From: Unio delphinus
Taxonomy: Eukaryota; Mollusca; Bivalvia; Unionida; Unionidae
Assembly: GCA_029339505.1 (NCBI GenBank)
Contig: JAQISU010000070.1
Location: 1,049,501-1,113,500, forward strand
Length of the DNA: 64,000 bases
Reading direction: 5' to 3'
The notes under the pieces are model-generated. The model made no database searches, was not told where the DNA came from, and was given only the letters and a program-made list of their open reading frames with translations. Positions 48,201 through 58,112 of this stretch are shown here, in pieces. Numbering within the stretch: position 1 is the first letter of the stretch; each line of letters starts with the position of its first letter. A program made the position numbers and the translations under genes.

Positions 48201-49284
48201 ACTGGCATGATTGTAGTAATCATGTTAGGCAATGGCATGTCATATGCATCTCAACTGCATAAAGCATATACCTTTATCCCAAATCATTAACACTAGATTT
48301 AAGACATTGTACAGACTTGCAAAGTGAAACTGGTAAAGTACATTTAATGAAGTTAAACAATGAAAGTTCCTTATTGCTTCATATTGGTTTTTAGACCAAT
48401 AAATTTAGCAGCAAACTATCTAATATGTTATTTGTCATATTTGCTCACTTTTATTCCCAAGACCATAGCAACTATGCAAATAAATAATCCCATGATGTCA
48501 ATCAGCCTTGCTTAGTACTTCATATTGTTTACAAAGGACAAATAGAAAGGTCACTATATCTTATCTGGCATGACTTATTACACTGCATTACATAATACAG
48601 GTAAACAGCTAGGAGAAAATGTGTCACCAAAAATCTTGTTTGGCAGGACAAATAACATAGTACTACATAAATACAGGTAAACAGCTATATCAGCATAATA
48701 CTGGATATATAGGGCAAGTAAATTTAGTTGTTCCACCATAAAAGGCACATAAAACAAAGTCAAAGTCAAAATCAAAATGAAAATTAAAGTCATTCAAAAT
48801 AGTCTATTTTAAATATGAAACTAATTATAAAAAATTAAAGAACTTCCATCATCATTTGGCATTTCCAATGTCAAAAGGGTTGCCTCCATAAGTTGCCCCT
48901 TATGATATGCAGGAGGGTATGTCACATATAATCTATATCCTAAGCGCCAATGGGAAATTAAAAAAAGAAATTATTCTGATATTTTTTAGAACTTTTATGC
49001 CACAAGACTTTACTATAAAAATGGGAGTGGGTTGGATCTGAATGCATATTAGAACTATTACAGGAACTATTGTTTTGGATGAGTTTCGGAGATATTAAGT
49101 TGAAATTTGCAATCTAATAATGATCCCATTGCATTTATACTCATTGCTGGCAAATTCAGCTCAAATGACCTTTAGACGTTTTAGCTGAACATAAACAGCA
49201 CTCTGATGTTAATAATTCTAAATCATCCAGTGGTTGCACAATAGTATAAGACATATAATCAAAAGAATGCAGTTTAGAATCCTT

Positions 49285-49420
49285 CCTTTGTATCGGACCA
49301 CATCAGTTACAGTAATGAACTTGTATCGGACCACATCAGTTACAGTAATGAACTTGTATCGGACCACATCTGTTACAGTAATGAACTTGTATCGGATCAC
49401 ATCAGTTACAGTAATGAAAG
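49285..49420. repeat. 33 bp tandem repeat, four copies
   Basis: GTATCGGACCACATCAGTTA then CAGTAATGAACTT is repeated every 33 bp, with single substitutions. Frames on both strands are artefacts of the period. Confidence 0.93.
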
Positions 49421-51997
49421 TCACTTAACTATAATTGCTTCGGTACTAAATAACCCAGATGTGTTGCTGTATAGTAAACACCAAACAAAATAATAATTTA
49501 TCTTATGTTCCAATGGAGTAAATGTGATATTTCCTCTCAAAAAGCTATTAAAGGGTTGATCTAAATGTATGGCCAAAGAGATCTAACCACAATTTATCAA
49601 CCACAAAATGAAGATGTAACAGATACAAAACAGTATTAGGTACTGACAACAGCCTGTTGTTCCAGAAGCCTCACATTTCAACCACACTAACATAAATTTT
49701 TATAAAAGTAAAAAATATGTACTGAGCAAATATTAATATTATGAAAAAGTACTTCCCTTTATTGCAAACAATAATTCAAAATTTACTGCTATGATCAGAT
49801 GACAACATAGATGCTATCTTAAGCATGCATTATTTTATTTTCAAAGACAGCAGGCCATAGTCGTACCGACTTCCTAATAAATGTGCAAAACCAGTAAATG
49901 TCACAGTATAAATCAGTCAGGTAAAGAAACAAAATACTCCTGGCTTCATCCATGTGAAAAATATATTTTCTCTTCTTTAAAAACATGATTAATAACTAAA
50001 ATCTTTAAGGAATTAAGATTGTTTTATGAATGGTCTCTGTGAAGTGCCAAATTTTTGGTCGAATCAATTAAATAACTTCTTAGTTCTAGCCAGCAGCCAT
50101 TTGTTAGATTTATGGGGCATTCTGCACAGAGAGATATTTTTCTAATCAGTTCACCCAGTTAACTGTGTTTGTTTAAAGCAGTACTGACCAAAAGTGACCT
50201 CCTGGAAGGGTCATTCTCTCACAAAACATGTCAAGAGTTGATTTGAAAGAGTCAGGGTTGTTATTCACAACCAAAGCGTGGCATCTTGACACGCTGACAA
50301 AGCAACTTTCAAGGGAAAGCACGAGAAATTATATTGGTTCTGATTGGTCACTGGTGAATAAGGGGCGTGTTCTACACGAGAAAATCTTAGAATATATGTA
50401 TATATCCACTAGCTAAAAATTTACTTCAGTCTTCTGAAAATTGCTTTGTAAGAAAGCCTGCGTGGAACTAAAATAAAGACTCTGGAGAGTATTTTAGAGA
50501 AATACCTTCAAAAACAATTGGCTCAGAAAAGACCGCCGAAATCCAATGGTTGAGAGGCGCACCAAAAACACGAGGTATTTATTTCAAATCCACGCTTATT
50601 ATGATGTAATTGATATAATGTTTCTTTGTTACAGATCTACATGATTTGTTGATACATTTGTATAAATAGTTTCATTTCTAACATTAATTTAGTAATGTGC
50701 TTTTAAATTATGAATTAGAATTCTTACCTTAATTCATAGTAAGAACGATGTCGTGTTAATTGATGTTGTAAAACCACTACGTGGAATTATGATTGGAAAG
50801 TGTTACGTTAATTCTTGAATTTATCATATTGTTTGAATATTGATTGTGTTCTAAAATTTAATGTCTTACTTTAAGTAATGAATTATGGGAATACATGTGA
50901 ATTCACCAAATTTTGATGTCGTAGATAATTTAGCGACAAGTGTATAATGTATTAGGTCAAAGCAAACCGAATTAACAAGTGGTTTAGCTGTATTGATCTG
51001 AAGACATGTGTACTTAATCACTAGACGTAAAATTGTTATCACTGATAGTAATATCAGATTGTTCGAACCAGCAAAACGGACAGTCTCAGCTATTAAAGTG
51101 TAACAAGATACTTAGGGCGTTTTACCTTTTCTTTTGAAAGGAAAATAGTTTTTATTTGGAGAGCGCAGTAAGGAAATAGATGACGTACAGGACAGGGAAA
51201 AGGAATTGGGAAGTAGGAGTTGCAAAGGGCATACATCAACACAATGGACAAGTCTGAGTTCGAGCAAACATCCAAGAGTGAGCAGAGAACGCAGTTCAAC
51301 GAAACAGGTCATGAAAAAAACCGAACAACATCGACAAATTTTATTGAACACTTGATTTTTATGATGAAATTAGCTATCAGCCATAGAATGGCTAAATTTG
51401 TTTAATTCTATATGCCATTTATTTGTAATTCAGTTAAAGTTACTTCTAAAACCACGTGTATTCAGAAGGAAAGGAAATTTCACTGTGTATGTCTTTGATT
51501 AAATTGTTTATTTATCTTTACGGGGGCTCGTAGTTTTTTTGTTCAATATATTATCTCAGTTTACCATATACATTCTATACTCGAACCGGGTGATTACACC
51601 GTGGGCGGTCATCTCCTAGATAGCGAGTATTAGGGGAAGGTGGGTTAGAGTGTTGTTTTTATAAGTTGTGCAATACCTCTGACAAGTGGGCTTGTACAAT
51701 ATTGTACAAATAATGCTCATGACCCGAGACCCCTGTCACAGTCTCATATCAAATCAATAGATCCAAAAAAAACCTGAAGTTCTGGGTTTTGCATTATTTA
51801 CATTATTTAATCTTTTCTTGTACCCAAGGTGCCAACCAACCACAAATGGTTTGGCTATGTTATTTATAAACAGCGTTATTGTTTAGAAACCATTTTCATA
51901 TTTCCAGTAATTCTGACCTTTAACCTTTGACCTTTTGAATCCAAAAAACAATACCATTCTTCCTTATACCTGAGTGCATGCCACCTACAATGTTTAG
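49421..51997. other. Unique sequence, locally CpG-richer, no supported gene
   Basis: Between 50150 and 50600 CpG and GC rise. The stretch contains ATTGGTTCTGATTGGTCACT (two inverted CCAAT boxes) and CCAATGGTTGAG, then ACACGAG followed by GTATTT, which could be a 5' splice site. This could be a promoter with a non-coding first exon, but no downstream coding exon was found. The open frame at 51220-51405 has no recognisable motif. Confidence 0.3.
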
Positions 51998-52066
51998 GAA
52001 CTATATATGTTGTTGTTGTTGTTATAGGGTTTAACGCCATTATTTTCCGTAAAGCCTTCAGCATCA

Positions 52067-52202
52067 CATGTATACATAGCATATTACTCTGTCATTGGCG
52101 GAAACGGCGCTCTTCAAAGGAAAAAACCCACTTTTTTCCTAAAACACGTGCTTTCACCCGAGGTAGCCTATATAAACAAGCCACCCGCACGAGATATTCA
52201 TA
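52067..52202 (+). repeat. DIRS left inverted terminal repeat
   Basis: Begins CATGTATACATAGCATATTA and runs to GCACGAGATATTCATA. It is the inverse of 56775-56911 with a few differences (CACCCGAGG versus CCTCGAGG, CACGTG versus CACATG, and an extra T run on the right). It contains TATATAAAC, a possible TATA-like promoter element for the element's transcript. Confidence 0.93.
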
Positions 52203-52228
52203 TTTTATTCTGGCGTTGTAGCGGAGCG

Positions 52229-52337
52229 GTAAGTACCACATAGTAAGTAATAAGTCGCGTATCTAGGTTTGTTGTAGCCAGCTTAGGACGTAGTCCAAGC
52301 TATACGTGCTCACAATTTTAGTTTATTTTTTATTTAG
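52229..52337 (+). other. Possible 5'UTR intron of the DIRS element
   Basis: GAGCG then GTAAGTACC at 52229 fits a donor, and TTTTTTATTTAG ending at 52337 fits an acceptor six bases before the ORF1 ATG. This is sequence-signal evidence only. Confidence 0.25.
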
Positions 52338-52342
52338 TAGTA

Positions 52343-53638
52343 ATGGCTACTGACGAGGACGAAGTCCTCTCAATTACTGACCTCGAAGCCGACTCGGAAT
52401 TTTCGGGTTTTGGGCCTGAGGATATTGCAACCTTTTGTGACGCTGAGGCAAGTTCCTCACGAGGGAAAGGAATTATGAAGCCACAAAAACAGAAAACTAG
52501 AGGCAAAAAATTAAAGTCTGTTGTGACTAGAGTTCAGAAAGTGGCAAAACGCAAGCCTGTTATGGCGACAAAACAAGTAAACAATGTCGGACAGTCGAAG
52601 ACGTCCAATCTTATAGATATAAAAAATCTGTCGGAAACCGATATTGAGCTGTTGAAGACAAAATTAGGTCTAAATAATATGCAGCCTGTTGTGGCAGATG
52701 TCAATGAAATTGATGCCCTGTTTGGCGAACCGTTACCGGAGTTACATGTAGAAGTTGAAAACGAAGGACCATATAGCGATGTTGATGTTACCCCAGCAGA
52801 GGGTAATGCAGGTAGACCACTCGAGCAAATTTCTGTCAGTGGGAAAATAAATGGGGCCTTATTTGACACTTTGCAGCCTGATTACAACTGTCTTTCTACC
52901 AACTATGCTGATATGTGGCAGTTACTCAAACTGAAAGCTCCCCAGAAAGGAAAGCCCATACCAAATTCCTTAGCAATGCTGATTAACACGGCATGCACTT
53001 CCTTATGTGCAACAGATGAAATTGTACAGAAGTACAAGATCCCAGAAAACTGTGATAGGTTAGGTCCACCACTTGTTAATCAGGAAATTTGGAATGACCT
53101 TAATAAATGAGTTCACTCTTATGACAAAGCCTTTAGGGATATCCAAAATCTTGTTGCTGCAAGCATTATGCCAATTGTCCAATTAGCAGAATTATTAAAG
53201 CCTCAGATTGTTGCTAATGAAAAGGCAAAGACCTTAATTTCAGATGGTATTACCCTTATGGGTCAGGTACAATATCACGTCTCCCTCAGAAAAAGGTACA
53301 TGATTCGACCACATTTGAAACGGAAATATTCTAATCTGTGTAATATGCATACCCCCATAACATCCATGCTTTTTGGGGATGATGTGGCCAAGGAGGTTAA
53401 AAGATGTGACACTGGCTTTGCACTTGCCAAAGAAAATTTTGCCCATATTCATAGAGATTTTACTAGAGGCCGTGGTGTTCGAGGTGGTGGACCCATGCGA
53501 GGTTCAGAGTTCAATCCAAGGGCAAGATTTCGATCTCAACCTTATAGTTCTAAATATTCGTACAGGTATCAATACCAAAATTCCAATCGAGGAAGGAAAC
53601 CTGCCTCTACTAGTTCCCCAAACGGGCTCATAAATTAA
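52343..53638 (+). pseudogene. DIRS ORF1, gag-like protein, one in-frame stop
   Basis: The ATG at 52343 starts a 432-codon frame closed by TAA at 53636-53638. It is interrupted only by a TGA at 53108-53110. The N-terminus is acidic (TDEDEVLSITDLEADSEF). A Lys/Arg-rich stretch follows at about residues 45-85. After the stop, the helical part (DIQNLVAASIMPIVQLAELL) is typical of DIRS/Ngaro gag-like ORF1. The C-terminus is rich in Arg, Gly, Ser and Tyr (RGRGVRGGGPMRG), suited to nucleic acid binding. It probably packages the element RNA. The TGA falls inside the conserved helical region, so it is most likely a mutation rather than programmed readthrough. Confidence 0.85.
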
Positions 53639-54186
53639 AATTGGTTGAGGTAAGTTCTGTTGGAAAACTGAAACAATGTTTTGCTGTATGGTGTGGTTTT
53701 ACTCGTGATCCGTGGATTTTGCAAACAGTTTCGGGTTACAAAATTGAATTTGAATCCATGCCTTTTCAGTCTTTTTTGCCTAAGGAAATTCCAGTCTCAG
53801 CTGAGCAGAAAACAATTTTATCTAATGAAATCACTGAACTTCTACATAAAGGAGCAATAGTTCCATCCCATTGTGAGGAAAATCAATTTATTTCGAACAT
53901 TTTTATTGTTCCCAAATCAAATGGAAAATTTCGGCCAGTTATTAACCTGAAAGAATTGAATAAATTTGTTCATTATGAACATTTTAAGCAAGAAACATTT
54001 CAAATTATTTTAGATCTCATCCAGAAAAATGATTTCTTTACTTCCATTGATCTAAAAGATGCTTATTTTAGTATTCCAATACATAGAGATTATCAGAAGT
54101 TTCTAAAGTTTGTTTGTAATGGTCAGCTTTTTTCAGTTTGTATGTTTACCTTTTGGACTTTCGTCTGCTCCAAGAGTTTTCACTAA
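53614..54186 (+). pseudogene. DIRS ORF2 first part: reverse transcriptase N-terminal region
   Basis: The frame is open from just after a TAG near 53613 and overlaps the end of ORF1 by about 25 bp. No ATG is near, so initiation or frameshift translation is unclear. It contains TRDPWILQTVSGYKIEFE, typical of the region before DIRS RT, then VPKSNGKFRPVINLKELNKF (RT fingers) and FTSIDLKDAYFSIPIHRDYQ (palm motif with the first catalytic Asp). The proper frame is lost at a T6 run (54128-54134), where one extra T displaces the LPFGLSSAP block into the next frame. Confidence 0.88.
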
Positions 54187-55684
54187 GATCTTAAAACCCA
54201 TTTATGCATGGTTTAGGCAGCAGAGCATTAGGTGTTCATATTATATTGATGACTCGTTGAATTTGGATGGTGAGAATCACATTTGCTTGCAAAATACTTG
54301 GATTATGATTGAGACATTGAAATTTCTTGGTTTCACAATCAATCTAGAAAAATCTATGCTTATTCCATCTCAACGAGTTCTCTTTTTTGGTTTTGTGTTG
54401 GACTCGGTTCAGTTTAAAGTTTTTCTTTCTGAGCATAAAGTAGAAAAAATCCTGGTTTTTGCCAAGAAACTCTTGGATATAAAGTATGTTAGAATACAAG
54501 AGTTGGCTTCATTTATTGGTATGATCATTAATGCCTTTTATGCAAAAATGGAAGCCCCAATGCACTACAGGTTTTTGGAACGTGATAAAATAAAAGGTCT
54601 CGGTGAAAATAAAACTTATGATAGTACAGTTCAGTTATCCTCTCAAAGTATACAGGAACTTAAATGGTGGTACCTATATGTGGCTGCCAGGAATGGGAAA
54701 TCTATTAGACAAGACAACATTGCTTTTACTATTCAAACTGATGCATCATTCTCAGGGTGGGGAGCTTATGCATTGGATTCAAACAGGTCAGTCTCTGGTA
54801 GATGGGACAAGAGTGAGACTATTTTTTCAATAAATTACCTAGAGTTATTAGCAATTTCTTTTGCCTTACAAGCTTTTCATTCAAATCACAACAATGTACA
54901 TATTGAGATTCAGTCTGACAACATATGTGCGGTCTCTTATATTAATAAGATGGGTGGAATGGCATCAATTCAAATGGATCAGCTAGCTAAACAGATTTGG
55001 GAATGGTGTTTGGAAAGGAAAATTTTCATATCTGCAGTCTATATTGCAGGCAAAGATAATGTACAGGCAGATTATCTGTCGAGGAACTTTTCTGACTCCA
55101 CTGAATGGATGCTAAAAAAAGAAATTTTTCACAGAGTGTGTGCACAGACATTTGTTCCAGACATAGATCTTTTTGCATCTAGATTAAACTGTCAGTTGAA
55201 GAAGTTCACTTCGTGGTTCCCAGAACCAGGTGCATTTAAAGTTGATGCTTTTTCATTCTCATGGCATGATTTAACCCCTTATATTTTCCCCCCCCCGTTT
55301 AATCTTGTTGGGAAAATATTGAATAAAATTATTGCCGATAAGGTTAGTAAAGCACTATTAATTATTCCCCATTGGACATCACAATCATGGTTTCCTTTGC
55401 TCTTGTCATGTTTAATTTCTCTTCCAATTAGACTTCCAAGACACAAAAATATACTGACTCTTCCACACAATGGTCAAATTCATCCTCTAGGGAAGGCCCT
55501 ATCCTTAACCGTGGTGACTGTATCAGGAGATTACTCCAAAACCAAGGACTTCCAAGAACAGCTGTGGACATCATTATTAATTCATGGAGATCTGGGACAA
55601 CTAAACAGTATAACTTGGCATGGAAAAAATGGCATCTTTGGTGTAAAATCAGGAAAATTAATCCCTTTTGTGTCTCTGAGGTAA
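54110..55684 (+). CDS. DIRS ORF2 main part: reverse transcriptase palm, RNase H and C-terminal domain
   Basis: The frame contains FVCLPFGLSSAPRVF (residues about 10-24) and YYIDD (residues 44-48), the RT active site. RNase H spans about 205-325: TDASFSGWGAY, NYLELLAIS, SDNICAVSYINKMGG and GKDNVQADYLSR supply the acidic catalytic residues. A C-terminal region at about 348-440 (DIDLFASRLNCQLKKFTSWF, YIFPPPFNLVG, LLIIPHWTSQSWFPLLL) is conserved in DIRS elements and may correspond to the Dam-methylase-like domain reported for them. The first ATG shown is internal; the natural start lies before the frameshift. Roles are cDNA synthesis and template removal. Confidence 0.92.
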   Translation: MFVMVSFFQFVCLPFGLSSAPRVFTKILKPIYAWFRQQSIRCSYYIDDSLNLDGENHICLQNTWIMIETLKFLGFTINLEKSMLIPSQRVLFFGFVLDSVQFKVFLSEHKVEKILVFAKKLLDIKYVRIQELASFIGMIINAFYAKMEAPMHYRFLERDKIKGLGENKTYDSTVQLSSQSIQELKWWYLYVAARNGKSIRQDNIAFTIQTDASFSGWGAYALDSNRSVSGRWDKSETIFSINYLELLAISFALQAFHSNHNNVHIEIQSDNICAVSYINKMGGMASIQMDQLAKQIWEWCLERKIFISAVYIAGKDNVQADYLSRNFSDSTEWMLKKEIFHRVCAQTFVPDIDLFASRLNCQLKKFTSWFPEPGAFKVDAFSFSWHDLTPYIFPPPFNLVGKILNKIIADKVSKALLIIPHWTSQSWFPLLLSCLISLPIRLPRHKNILTLPHNGQIHPLGKALSLTVVTVSGDYSKTKDFQEQLWTSLLIHGDLGQLNSITWHGKNGIFGVKSGKLIPFVSLR

Positions 55685-56478
55685 CAGCTATTTCTTACTT
55701 AGATTCTTTGGTAACTGAAGGTAAGTCATATAGTGTTGTCAATACTCACAAGGCAATGTTAGTTACTACTTTGAGACTGTTTCATAATGCATGGTGTTCA
55801 AATCCATTGTTGATTAATAGATACTTGAAGGGATTGTTTAACAAAAATCCGCCAAAACCAAGGTATATGGATACTTGGGATGTAAACATTGTCTTAAAAT
55901 ACCTGTGTACCCTTTTTCCTTTGGAAACTGTATCTTTAAGGTTATTAACAATGAAGCTCGTTGCTCTTATTGCATTATCTACATCTCCAAGAGCACAAAC
56001 TCTAAAATCTTTGAATTTACATAACATGACTTGTATGACAAATAAAATAGTATTCAATTTTTCGGATCTGTTGAAAACTTCAAGGCAAGGTAAGAAATTC
56101 CAGTTGGAACTAATACATTATGATGATAAAAAGCTTTGTGCTATGCATACCTTGCTGCATTATCTTGACAGAACTAAAAATCTTCGGAAATCTACTCAAG
56201 TTCTGGTATCTTATTGTTCCTATAGAGCTGTGACATCAAGTACCATTGCAAGATGGTTAAAAATGGTTTTAGAACAATCAGGAATTGATACTTCTAAATT
56301 TAAAGCACATTCTTACAGAACTGCTGCAGCATCAGCTGCTTTCAGACAAGGCTGTTCCTTGCACACTATATTAAAAACAGCAGACTGGGCATCAGTAAAA
56401 ACTTTTCACAAATTTTATCTAAGGGATATTCAGACTAATATTATGGGTTTTGCTGAAGCAGTTATTAATAACAAATAA
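55564..56478 (+). CDS. DIRS ORF3, tyrosine recombinase (integrase)
   Basis: Intact frame of 304 codons from a GTG at 55564. The same frame is open back to about 55435 (including CIRRLLQNQGLPRTAVDIII), so it overlaps ORF2 by over 200 bp and its true start is upstream. The N-terminal core-binding part has SWRSGTTKQYNLAWKKWHLW. Catalytic residues visible are Arg143 (TSPRAQTLKSLNL), His249 and Arg252 (AHSYRTAAASAAF), Trp275 (TADWASVKTF) and the nucleophile Tyr285 (FHKFYLRD). This is the Arg-His-Arg-Tyr signature. The enzyme would insert a circular DNA copy by site-specific-type recombination without target duplication. No damaging change is seen. Confidence 0.94.
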   Translation: MDIIINSWRSGTTKQYNLAWKKWHLWCKIRKINPFCVSEVTAISYLDSLVTEGKSYSVVNTHKAMLVTTLRLFHNAWCSNPLLINRYLKGLFNKNPPKPRYMDTWDVNIVLKYLCTLFPLETVSLRLLTMKLVALIALSTSPRAQTLKSLNLHNMTCMTNKIVFNFSDLLKTSRQGKKFQLELIHYDDKKLCAMHTLLHYLDRTKNLRKSTQVLVSYCSYRAVTSSTIARWLKMVLEQSGIDTSKFKAHSYRTAAASAAFRQGCSLHTILKTADWASVKTFHKFYLRDIQTNIMGFAEAVINNK

Positions 56479-56568
56479 TTTTCAATTTATGATTTACAAC
56501 TTAACAGAAATAGGCTTACTTTTACTATTGATGTTTTAGCAAATGTTTTGTTGTCAATCTTTAAAAAA

Positions 56569-56690
56569 GCTATGTATACATGTGATGCTGAAGGCTTTAC
56601 GGAAAATAATGGACCCCTCATCCAAGCATTTGTGAAGGATGAGGGGCATTATTGGAGTAAAGCCGGAGACTGAGCATGTATACACCCACC
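56569..56690 (+). repeat. DIRS internal complementary region
   Basis: The first half (AGCTATGTATACATGTGATG then CTGAAGGCTTTACGG) is the reverse complement of 52037-52080. The second half (GACCCCTCATCCAAGCATTT through GAGACTGAGCATGTATACAC) is the reverse complement of 56905-56978. They meet at AATAATGGACC, exactly the sequence predicted when right and left ends are joined. In DIRS biology this region serves as a splint for circularisation. Confidence 0.95.
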
Positions 56691-56774
56691 CATTTTGTTG
56701 TAAGTTTGAGTTTCATCAGAATGATGTTTTTCCCTCCCTGTCTTATTTAGACAACAAAACATTTCTCTTTAAAC

Positions 56775-56911
56775 TATGAATATCTCGTGCGGGTGGCTTG
56801 TTTATATAGGCTACCTCGAGGTGAAAGCACATGTTTTAGGAAAAAAGTGGTTTTTTTTCTTTGAAGAGCGCCGTTTCCGCCAATGACAGAGTAATATGCT
56901 ATGTATACATG
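56775..56911 (-). repeat. DIRS right inverted terminal repeat
   Basis: Inverse copy of 52067-52202, starting TATGAATATCTCGTGCGGGT and ending GTAATATGCTATGTATACATG. A unique right extension (56912-56978) follows, which matches the second half of the internal complementary region. Confidence 0.93.
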
Positions 56912-57239
56912 CTCAGCCTCCGGCTTTACTCCAATAATGCCCCTCATCCTTCACAAATGCTTGGATGAGGGGTCCATTTTTCAGCATAAGATAGGCTAGA
57001 CATGGTGGCCAGTATTAATGGTGGAGGAAGAACCCATGAAACCCCCGTAAAGAATCATCAACCCACAAGAAGCTACTGGCGCGCTTTCTCACATACTCAC
57101 ATTGGCCGAATCTGACACTTGAAGCCACGCTGACAGAGGTGAGATGGCAGTGATCCGTAACAGAGAGCGCTTTAGACCACTTGGCCACTCGGGGCTCCAA
57201 GAACTATATATGATGGGAATCTTATTTTAAAGTGCAGAA

Positions 57240-57650
57240 AACACTTTTGTCTTTCAAAAAGACCATGACCTCTCAAATTGTATGCCCAAAATCCACAGCT
57301 TTTTCTCTGCTCATGTGAAATTTATCCACAAATTTTGACAACTGTAGATAGCTGAGAATTCTAGTCTTTGCAGGAAACCATTCATTTTCTTTCTGATACA
57401 ATGAACTTGACCATTGACTTTTTGCCTTTGAAACTGACAGGGTTCTCCCTTACCACAAGTTATCCACAAAATATGGTACATGTAGATATGAGTTATTGTG
57501 GAGAAGTCATTTTCCTTCTTTCAGTGACAGAGATATTGACATTTCAGCTTTTCAGCCTAAAATCAATAGGGTTCTACCTTACTCATGCACAAAGTTTGTT
57601 AACTGTAGATGTTTTGAACAAAAATTATTGTACAGAATGAAATTGTTAAT
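57240..57650. repeat. Degenerate dispersed repeat
   Basis: Successive related blocks carry TTGACCATTGACTTTTTGCC, AAAATCAATAGGGTTCTACC and AGTTTGTTAACTGTAGATG. Pieces recur at 9600-9660 and 51890-51990 (TTAACCTTTGACCTTTTGAA). This is a non-coding dispersed family with an internal period of about 130 bp. Confidence 0.55.
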
Positions 57651-58112
57651 AGATGTATCCACAGATGAATGGATAACATCCTAATATAATGCACCCCTCA
57701 TTATCATGGGCATGTATTAGAAAAAATCCCTGAAGATCAAAGGAATAATATGCTGCCCAGACAAACATGAATATCAGAAACTGAAAGAAAACATCAATAG
57801 GTGTAGCCAACCTGTTGCTACTGAACCATCAATACACAATTAATAATCCTACAGGAAATACCAAAATAATCCAAATCACAGACCAGTATAAGCTTTGCAC
57901 AGGGATCCAAAACTAAATTGTTTGTAAAAAAAAAAACCCAAAAAATCACTTTCCATCTCACTTGGGAGAAACATGTATCTCTTTATCTCTCTTGTAAAAG
58001 ATCTCATATTGTCCCTTTTATTCATATGCCTATTAACAAACTGTACATGGTGACTATTATTTAAAGTGTTAGGGTATACTGTGGAGTTTGTACCATAACA
58101 ACATACTATATA

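Larger units (their letters stand above)
52037..56978 (+). mobile_element. DIRS-type tyrosine recombinase retrotransposon, nearly complete
   Basis: A 4.94 kb element with the full DIRS architecture. It has a gag-like ORF1, then RT plus RNase H, then a tyrosine recombinase overlapping the RT frame. Inverted terminal repeats of about 136 bp lie at 52067-52202 and 56775-56911. An internal complementary region at 56569-56690 has a first part that is the reverse complement of the extreme left end and a second part that complements the extreme right end. There is no target duplication, as expected for recombinase insertion. The pentamer CCATT lies at both edges (52037-52041, 56974-56978) and in the internal region. 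Lesions are one stop and one frameshift, so it is young. Confidence 0.95.
52010..57200 (-). mobile_element. SINE family A interrupted by a DIRS retrotransposon
   Basis: A minus-strand SINE of the 26916-27166 family. Its 3' end (TTGTTGTTATAGGGTTTAAC then GCC) lies at 52010-52036. The rest, from TTTCAGCATAAGATAGGCTA to the reversed tRNA-like head CCACTTGGCCACTCGGGGCT, lies at 56979-57200. The 12 bp target duplication GAACTATATATG is perfect at 51998-52009 and 57201-57212. This proves that the two parts are one insertion later split by the DIRS element. Confidence 0.93.

Noticed and set aside
51521..51530. CGGGGGCTCG, resembling part of a retroviral/LTR-element primer binding site
   Set aside because: The match is short, the sequence before it does not end in CA, and no second LTR or pol gene is nearby.
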